This document shows positions 35,078 through 47,644 of a stretch of 64,000 nucleotides of DNA, one piece after another. The stretch lies in NCBI RefSeq assembly GCF_022760755.1, contig NZ_JAIVFP010000001.1:203501-267500 (forward strand), in the 5' to 3' direction. A program made the position numbers and the translations under genes. This DNA is from Candidatus Rhodoblastus alkanivorans. GTDB lineage: Bacteria > Pseudomonadota > Alphaproteobacteria > Rhizobiales > Beijerinckiaceae. How positions within the stretch are numbered: position 1 is the stretch's first letter; each line of letters begins with the position of its first letter. Under the pieces are notes generated by a model. The model saw nothing but the letters and a program-made list of their open reading frames with translations. It made no database searches and was not told the origin of the DNA.

Positions 35078-37342
35078 CTAAAGCGGAACGCCGCTTCTTT
35101 CCGCGAAGGCGTGAAGTTCCTGCCGGATCGAACGGCAGTCGTCGGGCCTGTCGATCATCGGCATGAGGAAGTCGCGCGCCGCGCCGACATCGACCGCCAG
35201 AACAGCCGCCCGCACCGGCCCGATCGCCGAGGGCGTCATCGAAAGGTGGCGATAGCCGATCGCCGCCAGAGCGATCGCCTCCAGCGGCTTGCCGCCCATC
35301 TCGCCGCAGAGGCTCACCGGCTTGCCGTGGCGATCGCCCGCATCGACGATTGCCTTCAAGGCGCGAAGACTGGGCGGCGACAATGTGTCGAAACGCGACG
35401 AAACGCGTTTATTGTCGCGATCCGCGGCGAAAATATATTGCGTGAGGTCATTGGAGCCGACCGAAAGGAAATCGGCGGCGGCGCAAATTTCATCGAGCTG
35501 CCACAGCAACGACGGGACTTCGACCATCACGCCCAAATCCAGCGAGACCGGCAATATATAGTTGTGGCGGCGCAAAAATTCGAGTTCGCGCTCGGCAAGC
35601 GCCTTGGCCTGCGCAAATTCGCATGTCGTCGCGACCATTGGAAACATGATGCGCATTTCGCGGCCCGCGCCGGCGCGCAACATGGCGCGCAGCTGCATGC
35701 GAAGCAAGCCGGGACGATCCAGCCCGATGCGGATGGCCCGCCAGCCCAAAGCCGGATTTTCCTCCTCGACCTTGGCCATATAGGGCAGAACCTTGTCCGA
35801 GCCTATGTCCAGGGTGCGGAAGGTCACCGGCCGCCCCTCCGTGGCCTCGATGACCTTGCGGTAAAGGGCATATTGCTCGGAAAGGCGCGGAAAGCTCGGC
35901 GCCACCATGAACTGGAGTTCTGTGCGGAACAGGCCGATCGACTTGGCGCCGACCTCGGAAGCGTGCTCGCAGTCGATCAGCAGACCGGCGTTCATATGCA
36001 GGCTGATCTCGACACCGTCGCGCGTCACCGTCGGCGTGTCGCGCAGCCTGTGATATTGCTCCTGCCGCCGCGCGCGCAGACGCGCCTTCTCGCCATAGGC
36101 CGCCTCGACGTCCGGAGGCGGGCGCAGATGGACCTCGCCCGAGCCGCCGTCGACGATGATCGCGTCGCCCGTCTCGACCAGGTCGGTGATGTTCGGCGCC
36201 TCGCCGATCGCCGGCAGGCCAAGGGCGCGGGCGATGATCGCGACATGGCTGGTCGGGCCGCCGTCCTCGAGCACCAGACCCCGGAGATTGGCGCGGTCAT
36301 ATTCGAGCAGGGCCGCCGGCCCCATATTGCGCGCGACCAGTATGGAATTGGGCGGCAGCGCGCCGCCATGGGCCGGTCCCTGGCCAGTCAGCTGTCGGAG
36401 CAGGCGGTTGGCGATATCGTCGAGGTCGTGGAGGCGCTCGCGCAGATAGGGGTCGGTCTGGCGCTGCAATTTCGCGCGCGCGTCGTTCTGCACCCGCTCG
36501 ACCGCCGCCTCGGCGGTCAGGCCCGATTCCAGCGCCTCGCGCAACCGGCGCAGCCAGCCGCGGTCATTGGCGAACATGCGCACGGTCTCCAGAACATCGC
36601 GATGTTCGCCGACGCCATAGCGGTCGCCGCGGGCGATCAATTGGTCGATCTGCTCGCGCATGGCCTGGATGGCCTGTTCCAGCCGACGCAATTCCGCCTG
36701 CGGGTCCTCGGCGACGAGCTGTTTGACGACGATGCGCGGCTCATGCAGCACGACATGGCCGAGGCCGACCCCTTCACACAAAGGCGCGCCGCAAAGCGCC
36801 ATCGCCTTTTGCAGGGTGAAGCCCTGGCCGGGCTGGGCGAGCGACTGCAATTCGCCGGAGGCGATCATCTCGGCCAGCAACATGGCCGTCGTCTGCAGCG
36901 CCTCGACCTCTTCCTCGGAATAGGTGCGGCGGGCGCGGTTCTGGACGACGAGGACGCCGAGCATGTTGCCGCCGCGCAGAATCGGGACGCCGAGGAAGGA
37001 TTGATAGATTTCCTCGCCGGTTTCCGGCCGGTAGGAGAAGGCCGGATGGGCCTGGGCGTCCGCGAGCGCCAATGGCTCGGCTTTTTCGGCGATGAGGCCG
37101 ACGAGACCCTCGCCGGTGGTCATGGTGGTGAGGTGAACCGCCTCGCGATTGAGACCCTCAGTCGCGTAAAGCTCCAGCTTGCCGTCGGAGCGCGCCACAT
37201 AGACCGAACAGACTTCGGCGACCATATTGGCGGCGATGTGGATGACGATCCGGTCGAGCCGCGCCTGCGCGTTCACCGGCTCCGCCATGACCTCGCGAAG
37301 CCGGCGGAGAAGCAGACGGGGGCCGCCCAAAGCGCCGCGCAT
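35078..37342 (-). CDS. ptsP: Phosphoenolpyruvate-protein phosphotransferase PtsP (EI-Ntr)
   Basis: The protein is 754 residues: a GAF domain (about 25-165, with [20 protein letters not shown]), then the EI fold. The phospho-histidine lies in [21 protein letters not shown] and the PEP-binding part includes [30 protein letters not shown] and [20 protein letters not shown]. It is the first enzyme of the nitrogen-related PTS and passes phosphate to NPr. The start at 37342 is chosen by an AGGGAA ribosome binding site and the usual length; the frame remains open 180 bases further upstream. It lies downstream of lysC, an arrangement usual in Rhizobiales. Confidence 0.96.
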   Translation of the reverse strand: MRGALGGPRLLLRRLREVMAEPVNAQARLDRIVIHIAANMVAEVCSVYVARSDGKLELYATEGLNREAVHLTTMTTGEGLVGLIAEKAEPLALADAQAHPAFSYRPETGEEIYQSFLGVPILRGGNMLGVLVVQNRARRTYSEEEVEALQTTAMLLAEMIASGELQSLAQPGQGFTLQKAMALCGAPLCEGVGLGHVVLHEPRIVVKQLVAEDPQAELRRLEQAIQAMREQIDQLIARGDRYGVGEHRDVLETVRMFANDRGWLRRLREALESGLTAEAAVERVQNDARAKLQRQTDPYLRERLHDLDDIANRLLRQLTGQGPAHGGALPPNSILVARNMGPAALLEYDRANLRGLVLEDGGPTSHVAIIARALGLPAIGEAPNITDLVETGDAIIVDGGSGEVHLRPPPDVEAAYGEKARLRARRQEQYHRLRDTPTVTRDGVEISLHMNAGLLIDCEHASEVGAKSIGLFRTELQFMVAPSFPRLSEQYALYRKVIEATEGRPVTFRTLDIGSDKVLPYMAKVEEENPALGWRAIRIGLDRPGLLRMQLRAMLRAGAGREMRIMFPMVATTCEFAQAKALAERELEFLRRHNYILPVSLDLGVMVEVPSLLWQLDEICAAADFLSVGSNDLTQYIFAADRDNKRVSSRFDTLSPPSLRALKAIVDAGDRHGKPVSLCGEMGGKPLEAIALAAIGYRHLSMTPSAIGPVRAAVLAVDVGAARDFLMPMIDRPDDCRSIRQELHAFAERSGVPL

Positions 37343-37545
37343 AATTTTTCCCTGACCGAGCCGGCGCGCGCCGCGCCCGCCCCTGCTGAATTTAACGATT
37401 CGCCCGCCGTTCGCCGCTCGCACCCCGGAGATGATGCAAGGAGCAGACCGCGAGCATGGCTGATTCGGCTCCCGGACGAGTCGTCGGCGGCGATAGTGCC
37501 GTTGGCGACGAAATTCCGTCAAGCGCCGCAGTCATTTTCACTTTT

Positions 37546-38781
37546 TCAGGCCTTGTCGAGACCGTAAAGCGAATGAAGCGTGCGAACCGCAAGCTCGGTG
37601 TAGGCGGCGTCGATCAGAACCGAAAATTTGATTTCGGAGGTCGTGATCGCGCGAATATTGACCCCCTTCTCGGCAAGCGCGCGGAATGCGTCCGCCGCGA
37701 CGCCGGCATGGCTGCGCATTCCGACGCCAATCGCCGAGACCTTGACCACATCTGTGGAAGCCTGAAGCGTCGAAAAGCCGATCGCATCCTTCGCTTTTTC
37801 GAGAATCGCGCGGGCGCGCTCGAATTCGGCGGTGGGAACGGTGAAGGTGATGTCGGTGGTCTTGGCGTCGTCGGAAACGACCTGAATGATCATGTCGACA
37901 TTGACATTGGCCTGGGCGAGGGGCTGGAAGATCGCCGCCGCGACGCCCGGCTTGTCCGCCACCTTGCGCAAGGTGATTTGCGCCTCGTCCTTGGAAAAGG
38001 CGATTCCGGTGACGACCTGCTCTTCCACAATATCCTCCTCGTTGCAAATCAGCGTGCCGGGCTGCGGATCGGCGGGATCGTCGAAGGATGACCGAACGAA
38101 GGTCTTCACTCCGTGAATCATGGCCATTTCGACCGAGCGGACCTGTAGCACCTTGGCCCCCAGAGAGGCCATTTCAAGCATTTCCTCGAACGCGATTCTG
38201 TCCAGGCGGCGCGCCTTGGAAACGATGCGGGGGTCGGTCGTATAGACGCCGTCGACATCGGTATAAATGTCGCAGCGATCCGCATGGATCGCCGCCGCGA
38301 CCGCCACGGCGCTGGTGTCCGAACCGCCGCGCCCGAGGGTCGCCACCCGGCCGGTTGCCGGCTCGACCCCCTGAAAGCCGGCGATCACCGCGACTTCCTT
38401 GCGCCCGAAGCCTTCGATCAGCCCGCCGCCGTCGATTCGCGCGATTCGCGCCGCGCCATGGGCGCCATCGGTTTCGATCGGGATCTGCCAGCCCTGCCAA
38501 GAGCGCGCCGGCACGCCCATTTGTTGAAGGATAATGGCCAGAAGGCCCGAGGTCACCTGCTCGCCCGAAGCAACGACCGCGTCATATTCGCGGGGGTCGT
38601 AATGTTTGTTGGCCTCATTGACCCAGGAGACCAGTTCATTGGTCTTGCCGGACATGGCCGAGACGACGACCGCGACCTCATGACCCTCGTCGATCTCGCG
38701 CTTCACATGACGCGCCACATTTCGGATGCGTTCGACATTGGCGACGGAAGTGCCGCCGAATTTCATCACCAGACGCGCCAT
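37546..38781 (-). CDS. lysC: Aspartate kinase
   Basis: The protein is 411 residues. The kinase domain starts MARLVMKFGGTSVANVERI and contains GRGGSDTSAVAVAAA and YTDVDGVYTTDP. Two C-terminal ACT domains follow from about residue 265 (ALIM-like VADKPGVAAAIFQPLAQANV and AIGVGMRSHAGVAADAF), which bind lysine or threonine for feedback control. It makes aspartyl phosphate, the first step to Lys, Thr and Met. The pathway partner metX is in this window too. It is divergent from ubiG. Confidence 0.96.
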   Translation of the reverse strand: MARLVMKFGGTSVANVERIRNVARHVKREIDEGHEVAVVVSAMSGKTNELVSWVNEANKHYDPREYDAVVASGEQVTSGLLAIILQQMGVPARSWQGWQIPIETDGAHGAARIARIDGGGLIEGFGRKEVAVIAGFQGVEPATGRVATLGRGGSDTSAVAVAAAIHADRCDIYTDVDGVYTTDPRIVSKARRLDRIAFEEMLEMASLGAKVLQVRSVEMAMIHGVKTFVRSSFDDPADPQPGTLICNEEDIVEEQVVTGIAFSKDEAQITLRKVADKPGVAAAIFQPLAQANVNVDMIIQVVSDDAKTTDITFTVPTAEFERARAILEKAKDAIGFSTLQASTDVVKVSAIGVGMRSHAGVAADAFRALAEKGVNIRAITTSEIKFSVLIDAAYTELAVRTLHSLYGLDKA

Positions 38782-38881
38782 GTCAACCTGAAATTGCTCT
38801 GAAATTTATCGTTCGATCTGGCCTTTTTCGTCGATCTCGCGCGAAAAGGACTGAAAACTCGCGCCGTCGGCGCGGGGCGGC

Positions 38882-38912
38882 TATACATGACGGCGCGCAT
38901 GGATTGTGTCAA
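38882..38912 (-). promoter_or_regulatory. Possible lysC promoter
   Basis: On the minus strand a perfect -35 box TTGACA (38907-38912) is followed after 19 bases by TGTATA (38882-38887). The spacer is long and the -10 box poor, so this is tentative. A start point near 38875 would leave a lysC leader of about 95 bases. The site also overlaps the region just upstream of ubiG. Confidence 0.3.
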
Positions 38913-38939
38913 CTTGTTCACCAACGTTTGGAGCGCGGC

Positions 38940-39713
38940 ATGACGGAATTTCATGGCGAGGCGGCCGGCAGCGTCGATCGCGACGAACTGGCGCGATTCG
39001 CCAAGCTCGGCGACGCCTGGTGGGATCCGAAGGGGCCGCAACGCGCGCTCCACAAGCTCAACCCGACGCGGGTCCGCTATTTGCGCAATCTTTGCTGCGG
39101 ACATTTCGCGGATGGGTCCCATCCGCGTCACCGCGGCGCCGACAAACCGCTCAAGGGACTGCGAATCGTGGACCTCGGCTGCGGCGGCGGCTTGCTGTCC
39201 GAGTCGCTCGCCGCCCTGGGCGCGACCGTGACGGGCGTCGACCCTTCCGAGGAAAATATCGCCGCCGCCCGCCGCCATGCCGCGTTCAAGGGATTCGAGA
39301 TCGACTACCGGCCCGCGACGGTTGAAGCGCTCGCAAGCGCGGGCGAAACCTATGACATCGCGCTCGCCATGGAAGTTCTGGAGCATGTCGCGGATGTGAA
39401 GGGTTTTCTGGCCTCGGCTGCGGCGCTCGTGCGGCCGGGCGGGCTTTTTGTCGGCGCGACATTGAACCGCACACTGAAGAGCTACGCCCTGGCGATTGTC
39501 GGCGCCGAATATGTTCTGCGCTGGGTCGAACCGGGGACGCACGACTGGCGCAAGTTTCTCAGGCCATATGAGATGTCGAAGCCTTTGCAGGACGCAGGGC
39601 TCAGGGAAATCGACCGCGCCGGAATCGTCTATCATCCAATTGACGATGAATGGCGCCTCTCGGGCGACACCGACGTGAACTACATGATCGCGATGGAGCG
39701 CCCGCCCGGCTGA
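38940..39713 (+). CDS. ubiG: Bifunctional ubiquinone biosynthesis O-methyltransferase UbiG
   Basis: The protein is 257 residues with SAM motif I VDLGCGGGLLSESLAALGATVTGVD, post-I ENIAAARRHA and MEVLEHVADVKGFL, all typical of UbiG. The C-terminal FLRPYEMSKPLQDAGLRE and DTDVNYMIAMER close the family pattern. It methylates two hydroxyls of the ubiquinone ring. The ATG at 38940 gives the usual length and MTEFHGEAAGSVDRDELARF start. Confidence 0.95.
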   Translation: MTEFHGEAAGSVDRDELARFAKLGDAWWDPKGPQRALHKLNPTRVRYLRNLCCGHFADGSHPRHRGADKPLKGLRIVDLGCGGGLLSESLAALGATVTGVDPSEENIAAARRHAAFKGFEIDYRPATVEALASAGETYDIALAMEVLEHVADVKGFLASAAALVRPGGLFVGATLNRTLKSYALAIVGAEYVLRWVEPGTHDWRKFLRPYEMSKPLQDAGLREIDRAGIVYHPIDDEWRLSGDTDVNYMIAMERPPG

Positions 39714-39742
39714 TCAGGGGCAACGACGGGAGAAGCGCGCGA

Positions 39743-40054
39743 ATGAAAATTTCTTTCCTGGCGCCGCTCCTCCTGTCAAGCGCCGCCTTGAGCGGCTGCA
39801 GCTCTTATCAGTCCCAACCGGAACCCGCGGCGGTCCTCCTGCCCAGGGGCGCGATCACGCCGCAGCCCTCGCTTCGCATGGCCCTGATGGATTGCGCCAT
39901 GTACGATCCGTTCCGCGGCGCCTATGTCGACAAACTCTCGACGATGCCGGAACCCGAGCTTTACATTTATATTCGTGGCGGAACCCCGGCCCATGTCGCC
40001 TGCATGCGCGCGCTCGGCTGGGAAACTTCGGCCGGTCCTTTCTACAAGCTCTGA
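39743..40054 (+). CDS. Small putative lipoprotein
   Basis: The protein is 103 residues with a type II signal peptide: MKISFLAPLLLSSAALSGCS, with Cys20 in the lipobox LSGC. The mature part contains two cysteines (MDCAMYD, HVACMRALGWET) that might pair, and an YIYIRGG strand. GGGAG lies 11 bases before the ATG. No family is recognised. It follows ubiG by 29 bases and may be in its transcript. Confidence 0.7.
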   Translation: MKISFLAPLLLSSAALSGCSSYQSQPEPAAVLLPRGAITPQPSLRMALMDCAMYDPFRGAYVDKLSTMPEPELYIYIRGGTPAHVACMRALGWETSAGPFYKL

Positions 40055-40078
40055 TCGCGCACACGGCGTCCGGCGCGC

Positions 40079-40110
40079 AAAAAAGGCGTCTGCCGCCAGG
40101 CAGACGCCTT
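40079..40110 (-). terminator. Intrinsic terminator of the atp operon
   Basis: A perfect 12-bp stem AAGGCGTCTGCC/GGCAGACGCCTT with the four-base loop GCCA (plus-strand reading) is followed, on the minus strand, by six T residues. It lies 21 bases after the atpC stop. The plus-strand side lacks a T tract, so it chiefly ends the atp operon. Confidence 0.93.
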
Positions 40111-40131
40111 CAAATAGCGCTGACCTGAATT

Positions 40132-40533
40132 TTACATCGCGATCGCCGATTTCAGCTCATTGAGCTGGTCGAGCTTTTCAGCGGCGAGTTTCAGGGATTC
40201 TTCGGTCTTGGCGTCGGCGAGGTCTTCCTCGGCGTCCTTGATTTCCTGCGCCAGTTGCGCGGCGTCGAATTGTTCCAGAGGGGTCGCGTGTTCGGCCAGC
40301 AGCGTCAGGGCGCCCGCCGCGACATCAGCAAAACCGCCGCGCACGAAAAGCTTGTTGACCTTGTTGGCCGCTTCCTGGACTTCGACCACGCCCGCCTTGA
40401 GGACGGTCATGACCGGCGCGTGATCCTTCATGACCGTGAACTGACCTTCGAGGCCCGGCACGAGCACCGCCTCGACCTCTCCCGAAAACAACAGTTTTTC
40501 GGGCGAGACCAGCTCGAAGTGAAAAGTCGCCAT
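40132..40533 (-). CDS. atpC: F1F0 ATP synthase subunit epsilon
   Basis: The protein is 133 residues with the beta-sandwich pattern [39 protein letters not shown] and [19 protein letters not shown], then a C-terminal helical hairpin (about residues 90-133). It is the central stalk subunit of F1. The start at 40533 is chosen by GGAGAA eight bases upstream; four more codons are open upstream. It is the last gene of atpHAGDC, followed by a strong terminator. Confidence 0.96.
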   Translation of the reverse strand: MATFHFELVSPEKLLFSGEVEAVLVPGLEGQFTVMKDHAPVMTVLKAGVVEVQEAANKVNKLFVRGGFADVAAGALTLLAEHATPLEQFDAAQLAQEIKDAEEDLADAKTEESLKLAAEKLDQLNELKSAIAM

Positions 40534-40625
40534 GAGTTTCTCCAAACCTGGGCTTGCGCCGCCCGCCCCGAAACTGTGCGGTCAGGGCGTCGGCGGCGAG
40601 ACGCCGCCGGCCGATGTCCTCTCGA

Positions 40626-42077
<1,452 letters not shown>

Positions 42078-42095
42078 TCACAATCTAAATGTCGG

Positions 42096-42965
42096 TCAGA
42101 GCGCTTCGGCGCCCGAGATGATTTCGATCAGTTCCTTGGTGATCATCGCCTGACGCGTCCGGTTATAGATCGTCGTCTGCTTCTTGATCATGTCGCCCGC
42201 GTTGCGCGTGGCGTTATCCATGGCGCTCATGCGGGCGCCCTGTTCGGAAGCGGCGTTTTCCAGCAAGGCGCGGAAAACCTGCACCGAAATGTTGCGCGGC
42301 AGCAGGGTCTCCAGAATTTCGTCCTGCCCCGGCTCATATTCATAAGCCGCGGTCGCGGTCGCGCCGCCATCCGGAATTTCGGCCGGGATGAGTTGCTGGG
42401 CTGTCGGAATCTGCAAGATGACCGAACGGAACTTGGAATAGAACAGGGTGGCGACGTCGAACTCGCCCCCTTCGAACAGGGCGATGATCCTTTTGCCAAT
42501 CGGATCGGCGTTGCCGAAGCCGATCTGGCGCACCGTACGAAGGTCGATCAGATCGATGATCTGCTTTTCGAACTGGCGACGAAGCTGGTCGAAGCCCTTC
42601 TTGCCGATGCAGAGAATCTTGACGGTCTTGCCTTCGGCCTGAAGGGCAAGCGCCTTTTCGCGGGCAAGGCGTACGATCGACGTGTTGAAACCGCCGCACA
42701 GCCCGCGCTCGGCGGTCGCGACGACCAGGAGATGGGTTTCGTTCTTGCCATTGCCGGTCAGGAGCGCGGGGCCGGAGCCCGCGACGACGCCCGCCGCGAG
42801 ATTGGCCAAAACCGTATCCATGCGCTCGGCATAGGGCCGCGCCGCTTCGGCCGCCATCTGGGCGCGACGCAACTTGGCCGCCGCGACCATCTGCATGGCC
42901 TTGGTGATTTTCTGCGTCGCCTTGACCGAGGCGATGCGATTGCGAAGGTCCTTCAACGAGGCCAT
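42096..42965 (-). CDS. atpG: F1F0 ATP synthase subunit gamma
   Basis: The protein is 289 residues with the conserved N-terminal helix [35 protein letters not shown] in the middle, and the C-terminal helix [20 protein letters not shown] with [18 protein letters not shown]. It forms the rotating central shaft of F1. It lies 27 bases before atpD. Confidence 0.97.
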   Translation of the reverse strand: MASLKDLRNRIASVKATQKITKAMQMVAAAKLRRAQMAAEAARPYAERMDTVLANLAAGVVAGSGPALLTGNGKNETHLLVVATAERGLCGGFNTSIVRLAREKALALQAEGKTVKILCIGKKGFDQLRRQFEKQIIDLIDLRTVRQIGFGNADPIGKRIIALFEGGEFDVATLFYSKFRSVILQIPTAQQLIPAEIPDGGATATAAYEYEPGQDEILETLLPRNISVQVFRALLENAASEQGARMSAMDNATRNAGDMIKKQTTIYNRTRQAMITKELIEIISGAEAL

Positions 42966-43065
42966 GGTTTGTCCGCTCGACTGCCGCTCTTGCCGTCCAT
43001 TCCGACCCGAGAAGCGCTCCAGGAGGCGAGCCCGTCGTCGGCTTGACGGCGGGCCCGGTTGAATA

Positions 43066-44594
<1,529 letters not shown>

Positions 44595-44595
<1 letters not shown>

Positions 44596-45167
44596 CAGCC
44601 GACCTCTTTCATGCGTGTGCGGAGCGAATTGAGTTTGGTTTTCAGCGAAGCGTCGACCATGCGCGAGCCGATCTTGACGACGATGCCGCCAATGATCGAG
44701 GGATCGACATCGACATTGACTTTGACCGCCTTGCCCCCCGAGACCTCGCGCAGCGCCTGTTCGAGCGTGGCGGAATGACCGGGCGAAAGCGCGGCGGCGA
44801 CGGTGACGTCGGCGCGGGCCACGCCCTTGGCCTTGTCGTTCAGGGCGACAAAGGCGCGGATCATGTCGGGGAGAACGAAAAGGCGGCGCTTGGCGGCCAC
44901 GAGCTTGACAAAATTAGCGGTGATGCCGCCGAAACCATATTTGTCGAGAATGGCCGAAATCGCCTTGAGCTGCTCCTCGGCCGAAAAGACCGGGCTGAGG
45001 ACGAGGCGCTTGAGATCAGCGCTCTGCTCGATCATTTCCGCGAAATTGCCCAGGGCCTCAGTGACGGCGTCGGTGACCTTCTGTTCCTGGGCAAGCGAGA
45101 AAAGGGCCTGGGCATAGCGTTCCGCGACGCCGGACGTCGGATTCTTGGAGTCGTCGACTTCAGCCAC
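44595..45167 (-). CDS. atpH: F1F0 ATP synthase subunit delta
   Basis: The protein is 190 residues with an OSCP-type N-terminal helical domain ([35 protein letters not shown]) and the C-terminal signature [26 protein letters not shown]. It joins F1 to the F0 stator. The start is GTG at 45167, decided by a GGGAGC ribosome binding site eight bases upstream; in-frame ATG codons further up lack one. It opens the atpHAGDC operon; the F0 genes are elsewhere, as is usual in alphaproteobacteria. Confidence 0.95.
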
Positions 45168-45394
45168 GCGGAAAAGCTCCCTACGATATCGGACGACCAT
45201 CCGCCCTCGAACGGTTCGGCGCAACGCCGCAACTGCTTTAAGGGCTGAACTGTCTGGAAACGGGAAGCGGCGGTAGCTGGACTCCCCGAAAGGCGCGGCT
45301 CACCTAACATAGGGCGCCTTCCTGCGCAACCCTCACTTAAGCGGCAGAAATATGGTTTAGCGATAAATTAGACTGACGCTTCACCCAATTTTTC

Positions 45395-47602
45395 CTAAAG
45401 AAAATTTTGCGGGTCAATGTCCACGATGACCCGCACGCCGCCGCGCGGTTTGGGCGCCAAAGTTAACAGGGCGCGCAGAAAGCCTTGCAGATCCGCGGCG
45501 CGCGGCGCTTTGACCAGCAGGCGAAAACGGCTTTTGCCGCGCAGCACCGCAATCGGCGCCTCGGCCGGGCCGAGCGTGACAATGTCCGACGCGGGCGAAT
45601 CCGCTCCGGCCTGGAACTGGCGCGCGGCGCGCGCCAGGTCGCGGGCGTGGCGTTCGGCCGCCGTCCGATCCGCCGCCGAGACGATGAGCGCGGCAAGCCG
45701 GCCGAACGGCGGCAAGCCGGCCTCGCGGCGAATGTCCGTTTCCTCGCGATAGAAACGTTCAAAATCGCCGGACAGCAGGGCGCGCAGAACGGGATGATCC
45801 ATCTGCCAGGTCTGTAGGAAGGCCCGCCCGGGCCGTTCGCCGCGCCCGGCGCGGCCCGCCACCTGATTGAGCAGCTGAAAAGTCCGTTCGGCGGCGCGCG
45901 GATCGCCATTGGCGAGGCCGATGTCGGCGTCGACCACGCCGACCAGGGTCAAATGCGGAAAATGATGGCCCTTGGCGACGAGCTGGGTGCCAATGACGAG
46001 ATCGAACTCGCCGTTCTCGATCGCCTGCAATTCCGCTCGCATCCGCGCCGTCCCGCCCGGCATGTCCGACGAAAGAACGAGGAGGCGGACCTCGGGAAAA
46101 AGTTCAGCGGCCTCCTCCGCGAGCCGTTCGACTCCGGGTCCGCAGGCGACCAGCGAATCCGCCGTTTCGCAGGCCGGGCATTTGTCCGGACGGCGCTCGA
46201 CATGACCGCAATGATGGCAGACGAGAGCCCTTCGGGCGCGATGCTCGACCAGCCAGGCCGAGCAGTTCGGGCACTGGAACCTGTGGCCGCAGGCGCGGCA
46301 TAAGGTGAGCGGCGCATAGCCGCGCCGGTTAAGAAAGAGAAGCGCCTGCTCGTTTTGCGCGAAATTTTGCCGCATCGCGTCGGCGAGGCGCGGCGCAATC
46401 CATTTGCCGCGCGGCGGGCCTTGCCGCCGCAGGTCGATCGCTTCGATTTTCGGCAATGTCCGTCCGGCGAAGCGGCTTTCGAGCTTCTGCCAGCCATAGC
46501 GCCCCTGTCGGGCGTTTTCCCGCGTCTCGATCGAGGGGGTCGCAGAAGCCAGAACGATAGCGCAGGAGTCGCTCTTCGCCCGCACCACCGCCATGTCGCG
46601 CGCGTGATAGATGACGCCATCGTCCTGCTTATAAGCCGCCTCGTGCTCTTCATCGACCACGATCAGCCGCAGATCGGCGAAAGGCAGGAACAGGGCTGAA
46701 CGCGCGCCCGCCACCACCCGGGCTTCGCCTTCGGCGGCGCCGCGCCAGACCCGCGCCCGCCGACGCGGCGACAGGCCCGAATGCCATTCCGCCGGCGGCT
46801 GGCCGAACCTTTTGGCGAAACGTTCGAGAAATTGCGCCGTCAGGGCGATTTCGGGCATCAGGATCAGTGCCTGGCCGGCGCTTTCCAAGGCTTCCGCGAC
46901 GGCCTCGAAATAGACTTCCGTCTTGCCGGCCCCGGTGACGCCTTCGAGCAGGATCGGCTTGAACGCCCGCGACGCGACCGCCTCGCGCAAATTCCGGGCG
47001 GCCTGTTGCTGCGCCGGCGACAGCGCCGGCGCGCAGAAATCGAAATCGGGCCTGCCGCCGGGCGTTTCAGGCGGCAGGGCGAAGGCCTCCAGCGCGCCAT
47101 CGTCGATCAGGGCGTCGACGACCCCCGCGGAGACGCCGGCGAACCGGGCCAGTTCCGTCTTGGTCGTCGCGAGATCGCCGAGCAGGGCGGCGAGAACCCG
47201 CGCGCGGGCCGGCGTCGGGCGCTTTGGCGGCGCGCCGGTCGCACGAATCCCGATGCGCAAGGGTTCTTCTTCAGCGTCTTCCGCCGCCCGGGTCGCCATG
47301 CGCAGCACCATGCCGCGCGGCGCCATGGTCCAGGAGGCGACCCAATCGAGGAAGGAGCGGAACTGTTCCCGCAGCGGCGGCAGGTCCAGCCGCTCCAGCA
47401 CCGGTTTGAGCTTGTCTGAGGCTCCGCCCCGCACGGCCCAGACGACGCCGATCTGCGCGCGCGAACCAAGCGAGACCTTGACGAAATCGCCCGCCGCCAG
47501 AGCCATTCCTGCGGGAATGCGATAGGAATAGGGCTGTTCCACCGCCACTGGAACGAGCACGTCCGCGACGCCGGCGCGGTCTTCTGACTGGCGCTCGCTC
47601 AT
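45395..47602 (-). CDS. priA: Primosomal replication protein N' (PriA helicase)
   Basis: The protein is 735 residues: 3'-DNA-binding domain (residues 15-100, VLVPVAVEQPYSYRIP), Walker A GVTGAGKTEVYFEAV, DEEH box VDEEHEAAYKQDD, and zinc motifs CRACGHRFQCPNC, CHHCGHVERRPDKCPAC. The C-terminal helicase part has VIGTQLVAKGHHFPHLTLVG and LLNQVAGRAGRGERPG. It restarts stalled replication forks. It lies upstream of atpH on the same strand, a conserved Rhizobiales arrangement, with 227 bases between. Confidence 0.97.
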   Translation of the reverse strand: MSERQSEDRAGVADVLVPVAVEQPYSYRIPAGMALAAGDFVKVSLGSRAQIGVVWAVRGGASDKLKPVLERLDLPPLREQFRSFLDWVASWTMAPRGMVLRMATRAAEDAEEEPLRIGIRATGAPPKRPTPARARVLAALLGDLATTKTELARFAGVSAGVVDALIDDGALEAFALPPETPGGRPDFDFCAPALSPAQQQAARNLREAVASRAFKPILLEGVTGAGKTEVYFEAVAEALESAGQALILMPEIALTAQFLERFAKRFGQPPAEWHSGLSPRRRARVWRGAAEGEARVVAGARSALFLPFADLRLIVVDEEHEAAYKQDDGVIYHARDMAVVRAKSDSCAIVLASATPSIETRENARQGRYGWQKLESRFAGRTLPKIEAIDLRRQGPPRGKWIAPRLADAMRQNFAQNEQALLFLNRRGYAPLTLCRACGHRFQCPNCSAWLVEHRARRALVCHHCGHVERRPDKCPACETADSLVACGPGVERLAEEAAELFPEVRLLVLSSDMPGGTARMRAELQAIENGEFDLVIGTQLVAKGHHFPHLTLVGVVDADIGLANGDPRAAERTFQLLNQVAGRAGRGERPGRAFLQTWQMDHPVLRALLSGDFERFYREETDIRREAGLPPFGRLAALIVSAADRTAAERHARDLARAARQFQAGADSPASDIVTLGPAEAPIAVLRGKSRFRLLVKAPRAADLQGFLRALLTLAPKPRGGVRVIVDIDPQNFL

Positions 47603-47644
47603 CGCGTTGATCCCGTGGCTTGGGACGCCGCGCGGACAGCGGCG